Part shown: piece after piece, positions 10,412 to 17,962 of the stretch
How positions within the stretch are numbered: the first letter of the stretch is position 1
Layout: each line of letters starts with the position of its first letter
Assembly: GCA_021775455.1 (NCBI GenBank)
Contig: JAJFHU010000053.1
Coordinates: forward strand, 1 to 64,000
Source of the DNA: Hyphomicrobiales bacterium
GTDB lineage: Bacteria > Pseudomonadota > Alphaproteobacteria > Rhizobiales > Rhizobiaceae
DNA: 64,000 nucleotides
Reading direction: 5' to 3'
Position numbers and translations under genes: made by a program
The notes under the pieces: generated by a model
Seen by the model: the letters and a program-made list of their open reading frames with translations, nothing else
What the model was told of the DNA's origin: nothing
The model's database searches: none

Positions 10412-11156
10412 ATACAGCCGCTGAACCCAATACTCTATTTGCCCGTTTATTTTGTTGGATTCAAGGCATAGCAGGCCTGAGTTATGATTTGGTTAAAGAT
10501 GGATGAACTCGGCTTTCAAATTATATATAGCTATTCAGCTTCCCGGATCATGTTGAATACAAGGTCGCGACTTTCCTGCTCCGGAATGTTAACGACTTCA
10601 TTGCCCGTCAGTGAGGTTACGGTACAAATATAGGCAACGGGGTGCGCTTCTGTCTTGCCAACATCCCCAAGTGGCAATTTCATGGTTTGATCAGTTCCAT
10701 GAATAACAATCTGCATTTCGAGTGTAATTTCTCTCTCGAGAAAGGTAATTTTCCTTCACTGGTTTCAAACGTGCCAGTACTGTCACCGACTATCCAAAAC
10801 CCAAATTCAGTCGCTGGCGGAGCGAAACTTTGGAATTTTGTGTCGCTGGAGTTTTAATCTCCAGCATGTCATTTTTATATGATCTTTATTCAACGACCCA
10901 GTTTACCGGAGCCGTTCGATTATTGATGAAACATGCTGGTGAGAATTTTTGATACTTCAACATGGGATTCTTTAGTAGGGTGATTGATAGCTACTGAAAG
11001 TTACATATCGATCGATGTTTGCGCAAACAGATTGCGGCTTTGCCAGTATTTTGCCAAATTCTTCAAAACATGCTCCAATCCGGTGGAGTTGGTTACCTAT
11101 AGAGGGATACCTGCTCAAATAACATTCCTGATCTGCGGGGTTTTTACCTATACTCC
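10412..11156. other. 745 bp gap between rlpA and multicopper oxidase genes
   Basis: Holds one weak small ORF on the minus strand (10531-10716) and a short stem-loop, GCTGGAG/CTCCAGC with loop TTTTAAT at 10845-10865. Nothing else is convincing; the rest is AT-rich non-coding DNA. Promoters for rlpA (minus) and the oxidase gene (plus) must lie here but no strong -35/-10 pair stands out. Confidence 0.5.
10531..10716 (-). CDS. Small hypothetical protein, 61 residues
   Basis: Not recognised. The peptide starts MQIVIHGTDQTMKLPLGDVG and ends in a soluble-looking stretch with IPEQESRDLVFNMIREAE. The frame is open for 14 more codons upstream of the ATG, so the start is uncertain, and no clear ribosome-binding site precedes it. 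No signal peptide or membrane segment is seen. Amino-acid composition looks protein-like and it is the only sensible ORF in a 745 bp gap. It could equally be a chance frame. Confidence 0.3.
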   Translation of the reverse strand: MQIVIHGTDQTMKLPLGDVGKTEAHPVAYICTVTSLTGNEVVNIPEQESRDLVFNMIREAE

Positions 11157-12587
11157 ATGCTTACACGTAGAATATTTTTGCTGAGTTCTGTTGGCGCGAT
11201 GTCCGCAGCGTTGCCGCTTTCAATTACCGATGCGTCGGCAATCGCGAACTACCGTGTGATTCCAAGGGCCGGCACCGCCTCGCTTCTTGAAGAAAACGAT
11301 GCTGTAACAAATGTTTGGGCTTACAATGATACCGTACCCGGTCCAACCATCCGAGTTCAAAAAGGGAAACCCGTCAAAATCGAGGTCATAAATCAACTGG
11401 AACAGCCGACAACCATTCACTGGCATGGCATCCGGATTGACAATTCAATGGACGGTGTTGCAAACCTGACCCAAGAACCAATTCCACCCGGCAATAGCTT
11501 TATCTATAGATTTACTCCGCCCGATGCGGGTACATTTTGGTATCATCCACACAATCGCACATGGGAACAACTGGCCCGCGGATTATACGGTTCACTGATA
11601 GTTGAAGGCGACAGTGTTTCGGGAGAATTTGATCGAGACTACACAATAGTTGCAGATGATTGGCGTCTGCAACAAAATGGCTTGATTCACGAAGAGTCCT
11701 TCGGCAGTTTGCATGATTGGTCCCATACCGGCAGGCTTGGCAATATCCTCACCTTGAACGGCAAACCCTATGAAAATTTGGATGTCGTCGCGGATGAACG
11801 CATCAGATTGCGATTTATAAACACATCAAATGCCCGCACAATGCGATTTGCCATTGATCGGCACCAGCCGTGGATTGTCGCTCTTGATGGTCAACCTGTA
11901 CCGCCAATCAAGACACAAGCAGACGGCGTTTCGATTGCGCCCGCTCAAAGAGTTGATTTGATTGTCGATGTGCATGGCAAAGCCGGTAATAAAATCACGA
12001 TTGTTGAAACCAGCGGCGCTGAGCGTTTGGTTGCGGGTTATCTCAATTGCAAGGAAGGAAAAACGAACGGACGCAAAAGTACGCCACCGCACTTGGCGGC
12101 AAATACTGTTGCTGAACCAGATTTAACCTCAGCGACAGATCTTGAACTTGTTATGTCAGGTGGTGCGATGCATTTTCTCGCCAGTGCTAATTTCAAAGGT
12201 AACGAAATTGATGGACGAACACTGGCCCGGCAACACAAACAGCTTTGGGCATTCAATGGGCAGGCAGGCATGTCCGAAGACCCCATGTTCGCAGCAAAGC
12301 TTGGCGAAACCATCAAACTGAAACTGATCAATGAAACAGCCTGGCCTCACGCCATACATATCCATGGCCACCATTTCAGAATTCTGAACAGACAAGCAAT
12401 ACAAGCTCAAGAAAAGCCCGTAAATCTGAAGGAAGAGGCACAATCATTTCGCGATACCATTTTGGTCTCGCCCGACGAAGTAGCAGAAATAGCGTTTATG
12501 GCCGACAATCCAGGAAAATGAATGGCGCACTGTCACATGTTGGAGCATCAAGCCAGCGGGATGGCGACATGGTTCAAGGTAGCATGA
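11157..12587 (+). pseudogene. Multicopper oxidase with in-frame TGA before the last copper motif
   Basis: A periplasmic multicopper oxidase (laccase/CopA-like) reading 454 codons from ATG 11157, with a TRRIFLLS twin-arginine-type signal. Copper ligands are present in order: HWH (88-90), HPH (130-132) and HPH-equivalent HAIHIHGHH (398-406). The frame then meets TGA at 12519-12521 and continues in the same frame as MAHCHMLEHQASGM to a second TGA at 12585-12587. Relatives have Trp at the TGA position (PGKWMAHCH...), so TGG became TGA. The product lacks the HCHxxxH ligands for the type 1 and type 3 coppers and should be inactive unless the TGA is read as Trp. Substrate unknown. No partner copper genes are adjacent. 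Confidence 0.85.
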
Positions 12588-12847
12588 AATTTCCAGGTGG
12601 CAGGTTGTATAGTCGATAGAAACAATGGTGGTGTTTTTCGAAATTCTGCTCAGCTAAAATTCACCCTTCCCTGCTGCATTATAATTTGGGGAAACTTTCG
12701 TATACCTGACCAGAGTATCTGTTTCTCACGAAACGATACCGTAAAATTTCAATGGTGAATGAATTAGTATTCCTGAATATCAAGCAATCATAGTAGCAAA
12801 ATTACAGATCTGCGCATTCAGCAACCACTAGTATTATCGTAACTTAG
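12588..12847. other. Convergent intergenic spacer
   Basis: A 260 bp spacer between the oxidase gene and the FecR-domain gene on the opposite strand. I see no ORF, RNA gene or clear terminator; it is AT-rich. Confidence 0.45.
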
Positions 12848-13921
12848 CTATTTTGGTCCGCCGCCGCCGCCGCCGCCACCGCCGCCATTACCATTGCCGT
12901 TTCCATTCCCATTCCCGTTTCCATTCCCGTTGCCATTACCGTTGCCGTTGCCGTTGCCATTACCGTTGCCATTTCCGCTGCCTGCGCCACCTCCGCTGCT
13001 TGCACCTGAACCGCCTCCACTGCTACTGCTGCCGCTCGCGTTACCTCCACCACCGACATCGCCGCGGCCATCAACTCCACTGCCAAAAGATCTGCCATTT
13101 GGAGACTCTCCAGCATTCCCAACGGCCTTTGCATTTCCTGGATTACCCTGACCCAATGCAGCAGTTGCAGTAGAAGCCGGTGCCGACGATTGTGTAGGTT
13201 GGGATTTCACAGTTTTTGTGAAGCCTTTTATCGCAGCAAATGAAACGGAACATTTGTTGGTCTTTTGACGAAACGAAGGGCGAAGATTTCGCTGGTTATA
13301 GGTAAATGGAAAAATTTGACTCAGTTGAGCATTTGATACACCAAGATCCAAATTTTTAACTGGATCTGAAACTGATCCGCCTGAAGCTACAATCACATCG
13401 CACTTGTCATCCATTACTTTGCAAACGCCGCGCTTACTACAAAATTCCACTTCACCATTTAAAAGAAGGATATAAGTTTTACCTTGATGTATGCGGAAAT
13501 CAAAAGCGGTACCGCGAACGCCCATTGTCCCAACTGGAGTATTGATTTTGTAAGCGTCTGATCCACTGGAACCGCTGATAAAACGGAAAACTCCCGAAGT
13601 AGCAGAAATTGTAAACTCTTCCAGCTTTGAGGTATCATTGCTATAAATTAGGCTATCCAGAACCAACTTGGAATTTGGCCCGACAACCAATTTCGTTCCA
13701 TCGTTGAGCTGAAATTGACCTAGTCCGTTGCGGTCGACATCAATACGTTCATCGGCGTAAATTTCAAGGGACGCATTCAATACCCTGCTGCCACTACCAT
13801 TGTTTCCGGTAACAGTTTGAGTGACTGCCACAGTCTTGCCTATTACCGTCGCTGAGACCGCATATGAAGGAGGCATTACCAGACCCCACACTGCCAAGCA
13901 AACGCCAATACAACGTGCCAT
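12848..13921 (-). CDS. Exported FecR-domain protein with Gly/Asn repeat tail
   Basis: A 357-residue secreted protein. Residues 1-22 form a signal peptide (ending SYA). A FecR-type domain (about 55-175) contains GQFQLNDGTKLVVGPNS, FRFISG and KINTPVGTMGVRGTAFDF. A Cys-containing region follows (EFCSKRGVCKVMDDKC), then a Ser/Gly/Ala linker and a tail of 15 GN units ending in a Gly run. Here FecR denotes the fold only: there is no membrane helix and no sigma factor neighbour, so it is not an iron-transport anti-sigma regulator. A paralogue lies at 47909-48727. GAGG stands 8 bp before the ATG. The tail suggests an extended or self-associating surface segment (inference). A perfect dyad lies just upstream (13943-13959). 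Confidence 0.8.
   Translation of the reverse strand: MARCIGVCLAVWGLVMPPSYAVSATVIGKTVAVTQTVTGNNGSGSRVLNASLEIYADERIDVDRNGLGQFQLNDGTKLVVGPNSKLVLDSLIYSNDTSKLEEFTISATSGVFRFISGSSGSDAYKINTPVGTMGVRGTAFDFRIHQGKTYILLLNGEVEFCSKRGVCKVMDDKCDVIVASGGSVSDPVKNLDLGVSNAQLSQIFPFTYNQRNLRPSFRQKTNKCSVSFAAIKGFTKTVKSQPTQSSAPASTATAALGQGNPGNAKAVGNAGESPNGRSFGSGVDGRGDVGGGGNASGSSSSGGGSGASSGGGAGSGNGNGNGNGNGNGNGNGNGNGNGNGNGNGNGGGGGGGGGGPK
12858..12974 (-). repeat. In-frame microsatellite coding poly-Gly and (GN)15
   Basis: On the plus strand this is a CCG run (12858-12884) followed by 15 hexamers of the form CCRTTN (12885-12974). On the coding strand these read as Gly codons and 15 Gly-Asn pairs. The hexamer unit keeps frame, so slippage would change tail length without frameshift; third-base differences (A, G, T, C) between units show the array is not freshly expanded. 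Confidence 0.9.
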
Positions 13922-14320
13922 AGTCAGTACCTCGCCATCAAAGATGCCAAGTTGGCATCATATGGGAATATTTAGCATAGGTCAAAATTGGAGTTAGTGT
14001 GTTTTGTCACATACATCTGCAAGACGTTACACACGTTTCCAGAATCGAGCTAATTGATGGATAGTTCCATATCTGAGAAAAATACCAACAAACATGATAT
14101 TTATTCAACTTGAGTGCAAAAAAATACCGTATTGTGGCATATTTGTTACAGTAACCGTCTTCATTGCAGTGAAATTAAAAAGTTTACCGGATTTCGATTG
14201 CTATTTAGAAGGTGTTTTCTATGTTCCAGCTACAATTTATACGAATGTTGAAACGCCATTAGCGATTGTTGTCCTGCTTTAATTTGTTTAATATCTGAAG
14301 TCTGATAGACTGGAATTGCG
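13922..14320. other. Divergent intergenic region between FecR-domain gene and porin
   Basis: A 399 bp region that must contain the promoters of both divergent genes. Apart from the dyad at 13943-13959 I find no strong element. A 62-codon open frame at 14094-14282 has no ribosome-binding site and looks like chance. Confidence 0.5.
13943..13959. promoter_or_regulatory. Perfect 8+1+8 dyad upstream of FecR-domain gene
   Basis: GATGCCAAGTTGGCATC is a perfect inverted repeat with a single central base, 22-38 bp upstream of the FecR-domain start codon at 13921. The symmetry and position fit a repressor operator or a 5'-UTR hairpin. The half-site TGCCAAG also occurs in the repeats at 16488-16565. 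The binding protein is unknown. Confidence 0.45.
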
Positions 14321-15661
14321 ATGAATAACGTGAAGTCACTGTTGCTAGGTACCGGAGCAGCAATTACTGCATTGTCTGGTGCGCATGCCGCTGACGCAAT
14401 CATTGTCGAGCCTGCGCCTGCAGAATATGTGCGCGTTTGTGATGCATATGGTTCTGGTTTCTTCTACATCCCAGGTACTGAAACCTGCATGAGCATCAAC
14501 GGTTTTGTGCGTTCAAGTTACGAAAAGCTGTATGTTCACGGTGAAATAGATGGAATTCTGGTTGGTGGCGCTCAGGCTGCTGGCAATACCATTGCCGGTA
14601 CAACTACAACTGGCCCTACCCCATCTACCGCAACGAACCCCTCCTTCACTCTTTGGGGGCAGCGCGCAAGATTGGGCATCGATACCCGAAATGAAACGGA
14701 TTGGGGTACATTACGCGCACAAATGCGGATTGAGGCGGGTCAATCGAATACCGATGAAGATATCGACATGGACCGGGCATTGATTTCGCTCGCCGGATTT
14801 CGGTTCGGTTTTACGGACAATTATTGGTCAACAAACCACGGATATGGGTGGATCAATCTTGAAGCAGTTTCTGCGGTTGCCTTTGGGATCGTGTATACAG
14901 ATGGCTTCTACGGTTTCGACGATGCTACCATGGCTGACTACACATGGGTTTCCGATGGATTGTCAATTACGGTTGGTGCAGAAGACCCCCGTGTATCATA
15001 TGGTCGCGATACTTTTTTTAATGCTACGAATTCTGGCGGTACAGATGGTCGCGTGAATTTTTATGCTGGATTTAACTATAAGGGGGACGGTTGGGGTGTT
15101 GCGGGAACCGTTGCGCACGATTCCCTGGCTCCTGATGTTGGTTCTTTACTTCCCGCAGCAGGTGGCACCGTTACAGATATTGGAGGATGGGCTTACAAGA
15201 TTAGCGCCAATCTCGATCTCTCCAGTTTTATACCCGGCGGTTCTCTATGGGGTATGTATATGACCGATGGTGATTACAATACCGATTACGTTCATGGAAA
15301 TGCTTTGACTGAAAACCCGGATTCTGTGTGGGGAATTGCGTTTGGTGGGGATTTGACCGATGAGATCCAGTTCGTTTCCAACTACTTTCATGTAAATGGT
15401 GGTAATGCATGCCCGGCCAGCACAACTCCGGTCTCTGTTGGCGGCAGTTGCCTGGGTGGAGCAGCAATTCAGGAAGGGGATACAAACCAATGGACCGTTG
15501 GATTAAATTGGTATCCTGCTGCCGCACCTGGCTTTCAGATGAAGGCCAGCTACACCAAGGGTACAACTGATAATTCAGCATCAGCAGTAGTGAGCGCATC
15601 GCCAGGCGGTGTTAGTTTTGAGTACGACAACTTTGAAGTAACTGTCCGCCGCGATTTTTGA
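14321..15661 (+). CDS. Omp2-type porin (alphaproteobacterial Porin_2 family)
   Basis: A 446-residue outer-membrane porin forming a 16-strand barrel for passive uptake of small hydrophilic solutes. The signal peptide ends at about residue 23 (SGAHA). The mature N-terminus carries the hallmark of Brucella Omp2b-like porins: EYVRVCDAYGSGFFYIPGTETC followed by SINGFVR in the next strand; the two Cys probably form the conserved disulfide. The protein ends in FEVTVRRDF, a C-terminal Phe as needed for BAM-dependent assembly. It is monocistronic, with no close neighbour on the same strand. Some long loops are Thr/Gly-rich (near residue 90-105). Confidence 0.9.
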   Translation: MNNVKSLLLGTGAAITALSGAHAADAIIVEPAPAEYVRVCDAYGSGFFYIPGTETCMSINGFVRSSYEKLYVHGEIDGILVGGAQAAGNTIAGTTTTGPTPSTATNPSFTLWGQRARLGIDTRNETDWGTLRAQMRIEAGQSNTDEDIDMDRALISLAGFRFGFTDNYWSTNHGYGWINLEAVSAVAFGIVYTDGFYGFDDATMADYTWVSDGLSITVGAEDPRVSYGRDTFFNATNSGGTDGRVNFYAGFNYKGDGWGVAGTVAHDSLAPDVGSLLPAAGGTVTDIGGWAYKISANLDLSSFIPGGSLWGMYMTDGDYNTDYVHGNALTENPDSVWGIAFGGDLTDEIQFVSNYFHVNGGNACPASTTPVSVGGSCLGGAAIQEGDTNQWTVGLNWYPAAAPGFQMKASYTKGTTDNSASAVVSASPGGVSFEYDNFEVTVRRDF

Positions 15662-15898
15662 TTTGAATATATCTTGATCCGCGCGGTGAATGTTCCCAAT
15701 TTCATTAACTTGAAATGATATATGTCTCGACTGAATACCTTCCAAGTGTCCCATTCACAATAACAATCAGCAATTGATTATGCGATGCAAAATTCCGCGT
15801 ATTAATCGGTTGCGCGCTCTCTCAGACCACCGACAAATTCAAACTAAAATCCGGACAGAACTGTCTCTCTATTTCATTCCAGAAAGCTGAATTTTACT
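15662..15898. other. Convergent intergenic spacer
   Basis: 237 bp between the porin stop and the stop of the DUF995-like gene. No ORF or RNA gene is apparent and no strong terminator hairpin was found. Confidence 0.4.
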
Positions 15899-16381
15899 CT
15901 ACAATCCGAGTTTCTTCTTCTGGCGTGCAATTTTCGAGCGGTACCAATCTCCGTAATACAGACCCTTCTTAGGAAAATGTTTCCAACCGTGATTTGGATC
16001 ATTTTGCCAAAGATTCCCATCAGGTGCGACTACATGCTCAAAACAGATTTTGTATCGTTCTCCAACGACACCATTGTCATCCTTATACCATGTAGCATCA
16101 TGGCAAAGCGTACCCACGTCAGTTACAGTCCAGTCGCCAAGCGCGACTGTACCTTCCCAAATTGCGCTAAATTTTCCATTTCGAGCAAAATGGGCTCCAT
16201 CTTTCGAAGACCATTTCCAGCTTTTTCCTGCTATGGCTCTGGTTACCAATTCTTTACTGGCTGGTTTCGAGCCAGCGGGCTTTTTAGCTGCCAAAGCCGA
16301 AGTAGGACTGTTAACGCCAACTATAATAATTGTTGACAAGGCGATTGCGCCATAAATCAATGCTTTACTGAAGGTACGCAC
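15899..16381 (-). CDS. Exported DUF995-like protein
   Basis: A protein of about 160 residues with a signal peptide (RTFSKALIYGAIALSTIIIVG) and a mature part rich in Trp and Cys: GKSWKWSSKDGAHFA, GDWTVTDVGTLCHDATWY and RYKICFEHV. The pattern resembles the DUF995 family of small exported proteins in Rhizobiales; no function is known. I prefer the GTG at 16381 because AAGGA lies 7 bp upstream; an ATG at 16402 (7 residues longer) has no ribosome-binding site. The C-terminus is basic (RSKIARQKKKLGL). Upstream lies an array of three TTGCCAAG repeats (16488-16565) that may control it. The family call is from memory. Confidence 0.6.
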   Translation of the reverse strand: MRTFSKALIYGAIALSTIIIVGVNSPTSALAAKKPAGSKPASKELVTRAIAGKSWKWSSKDGAHFARNGKFSAIWEGTVALGDWTVTDVGTLCHDATWYKDDNGVVGERYKICFEHVVAPDGNLWQNDPNHGWKHFPKKGLYYGDWYRSKIARQKKKLGL

Positions 16382-16486
16382 TAAAAATTCCTTTCCATTC
16401 ATTTTTTCGTGCCGAGATTGTATAATTTTGTCAGATATAAAACCAATTTATCCGGCATAAAAAATATAATTACCAAAAAATTCTTG

Positions 16487-16565
16487 CTTGCCAAGGGGGA
16501 GGCCAATTTGCCAAGGCAAGCATTGAGACAATACAGTTAAGTAAAATCACTTTTTACTTGCCAAG
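16487..16565. promoter_or_regulatory. Three helically phased TTGCCAAG repeats
   Basis: Copies of TTGCCAAG start at 16488, 16508 and 16558, i.e. 20 and 50 bp apart, whole multiples of about two and five helical turns. Two copies read CTTGCCAAG, itself a CTTG-C-CAAG dyad. An inverted copy (GGCAAGC, 16514-16520) makes a larger imperfect hairpin with the first. They lie about 105-195 bp upstream of the DUF995-like gene on the minus strand. The spacing suggests binding sites on one face of DNA; the regulator is unknown. Confidence 0.4.
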
Positions 16566-16645
16566 ATTTTGAATATTTTTCGATGGTTCAAGCAACACAA
16601 TAGTTTTGGCGCCAACCCGGGAAGGACCGGCACCGATGCTGCTTT

Positions 16646-17188
16646 CTATCTAAAACCTAGCCTAAGAGTGTGAGCAAACTGGTCTCGTTTTGAAAAACCA
16701 AAAGAATTGCTGGTTTTCACCTTTATCGTCCTAGCAACACGAACTTCGCATGGTTGCAGGTATTTGCTTGCATACTCATAATCCATCGTAATTAGTCGAT
16801 TTGTAAGCCCGCCATTACGATTAATCCATGAGCGTACCCATCCTGGATAAGAGCGACGCATGTATTTGGCAGCGACCCTGTTCCCTCTAGCGCTTGCACT
16901 ATATGGCAAATGAAAACGGAACTTGGCACCAGGTGAAATGCATGTTTGCGATCTTGGCAATGAAAGATACAACGTGCAGGCCGAACTGCAACCACCCCGA
17001 AATCGCACTTTTTTTCCGCTTCGCTCAGCTTTTTTTACACGAAGTGCATATTCGATAATTTTACCACCTCTATCACCACTAATATTAATTGAATTGGGTG
17101 CAAAGGGCAGAGCGTATGTTTTCATCGGTGCTGCGACCAGCATGGAGGCAGCAATAACGCCATAAACCAGCTTGTTGATGGAATTCAT
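16646..17188 (-). CDS. Exported ClpP/crotonase-fold-like protein (copy A)
   Basis: A 180-residue protein with a signal peptide (to about residue 27). The body holds RGGKIIEYALRVKKAE, GGCSSACTLYLSLP, CISPGAKFRFHLPY and the C-terminal LITMDYEYASKYLQPC. The SACT segment with a following FHxP resembles the catalytic Ser and His positions of periplasmic ClpP-like proteins common as hypotheticals in alphaproteobacteria; protease activity is not shown. Start ATG 17188 has GGGAGA 6 bp upstream; a longer frame to 17272 is not needed. It shares about 60% of residues by eye with the gene at 28450-28971, and the two stand on either side of the polysaccharide block in the same orientation. Four Cys suggest disulfides in the periplasm. 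Confidence 0.6.
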   Translation of the reverse strand: MNSINKLVYGVIAASMLVAAPMKTYALPFAPNSINISGDRGGKIIEYALRVKKAERSGKKVRFRGGCSSACTLYLSLPRSQTCISPGAKFRFHLPYSASARGNRVAAKYMRRSYPGWVRSWINRNGGLTNRLITMDYEYASKYLQPCEVRVARTIKVKTSNSFGFSKRDQFAHTLRLGFR

Positions 17189-17392
17189 TTTTCGTCTCCC
17201 GCGAACTGGGTCCGATTGTATTCGGGCCTCTTTTGTTTGACTTCTTTTTATCGACGCCGGATGGCGGAACATTTAACAAACAAACTAAAATTTTCACTAA
17301 CAGATAAAACTGCTTAATTATCGTGCGCGATCACCCAAACTAATATGTTGTTTTTCAGATACTTATGCTGTTAACCCTATTTTAACCATTTC

Positions 17393-17421
17393 TTGACTTA
17401 TCCCATTTTGATGTCTATTCT
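17393..17421 (+). promoter_or_regulatory. Candidate sigma-70-type promoter for the Gly-rich small protein
   Basis: TTGACT (17393-17398), a 17 bp spacer and TATTCT (17416-17421) lie about 47 bp upstream of the ATG at 17469. Match to the housekeeping consensus is good at -35 and moderate at -10. Predicted only. Confidence 0.45.
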
Positions 17422-17468
17422 GACACAACAATAAGGGCGCGGCAGTTTGTACGGAGTGAGTACGTGTC

Positions 17469-17744
17469 ATGAGAATAACCAAATTTATACTTACTGTACT
17501 GGGTGTATTGGGACTCAGTGCAGGTAGTGCGTCAGTAACTGTTTATCCTGCACACACACAGGAATTGACGGAAGATGAGTTGTGTGAAGAAGCGCTGGAA
17601 AATGGAACGATTGAAGCGCTCGAGAGATTTCTACGAAAATATCCAGAAAATGACACCGCATGTAATGCTTTGGCTCAAGTTGGTTCGTCAGGTGGGCGTG
17701 GCAGTCCCGGTGGTGAAGGCGGCGGCGGCGGTTACGGTGGATAA
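17469..17744 (+). CDS. Small exported protein with EALERFLRKYP motif and Gly-rich tail
   Basis: A 91-residue protein. It has a signal peptide (about residues 1-30), a short acidic helical segment TEDELCEEALENGTIEALERF and LRKYPENDTACNALA (two Cys), and ends in a Gly-rich tail (RGSPGGEGGGGGYGG). The TIEALERFLRKYP segment resembles the single TPR-like helix pair found in some Rhizobiales exported or caspase-like proteins (recollection). Function unknown. It shares a Gly-rich C-terminus with the two FecR-domain proteins in the window. A candidate promoter lies at 17393-17421 and a weak stem with a T-run follows the stop. Confidence 0.65.
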   Translation: MRITKFILTVLGVLGLSAGSASVTVYPAHTQELTEDELCEEALENGTIEALERFLRKYPENDTACNALAQVGSSGGRGSPGGEGGGGGYGG

Positions 17745-17749
17745 CCAAT

Positions 17750-17774
17750 ATTTCATGTGAAATTTGTTTTTTTT
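17750..17774 (+). terminator. Possible intrinsic terminator after the Gly-rich small gene
   Basis: ATTTC (17750-17754) and GAAAT (17759-17763) can pair with loop ATGT, followed by TTG and eight Ts. The stem is short and AT-rich, so the call rests mainly on the T-run. Confidence 0.35.
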
Positions 17775-17962
17775 GCAAGTGCTGTTTCTGGTTATGCTGC
17801 ACACGTGTTTGACGTGAATCTGATTACTTTGAATCGGCTGGTAGTTGGACGGAGACAGCCCAAATTATAATTGTTTCAGCGGTTCATCCAATTATTTTCT
17901 GATATAAACTCATCAATTTGAAAACATTTATTCTGCTACTTGTCAAAATTGGCTCTTGTCAG

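Noticed and set aside
12853-13173. Arg/His-rich open frames opposite the GN repeat
   Set aside because: They are shadows of the repeat in the FecR-domain gene; the composition follows from the hexamer array.
14094-14282. 62-codon open frame before the porin
   Set aside because: No ribosome-binding site, odd composition, and it fills a region that should hold the porin promoter.
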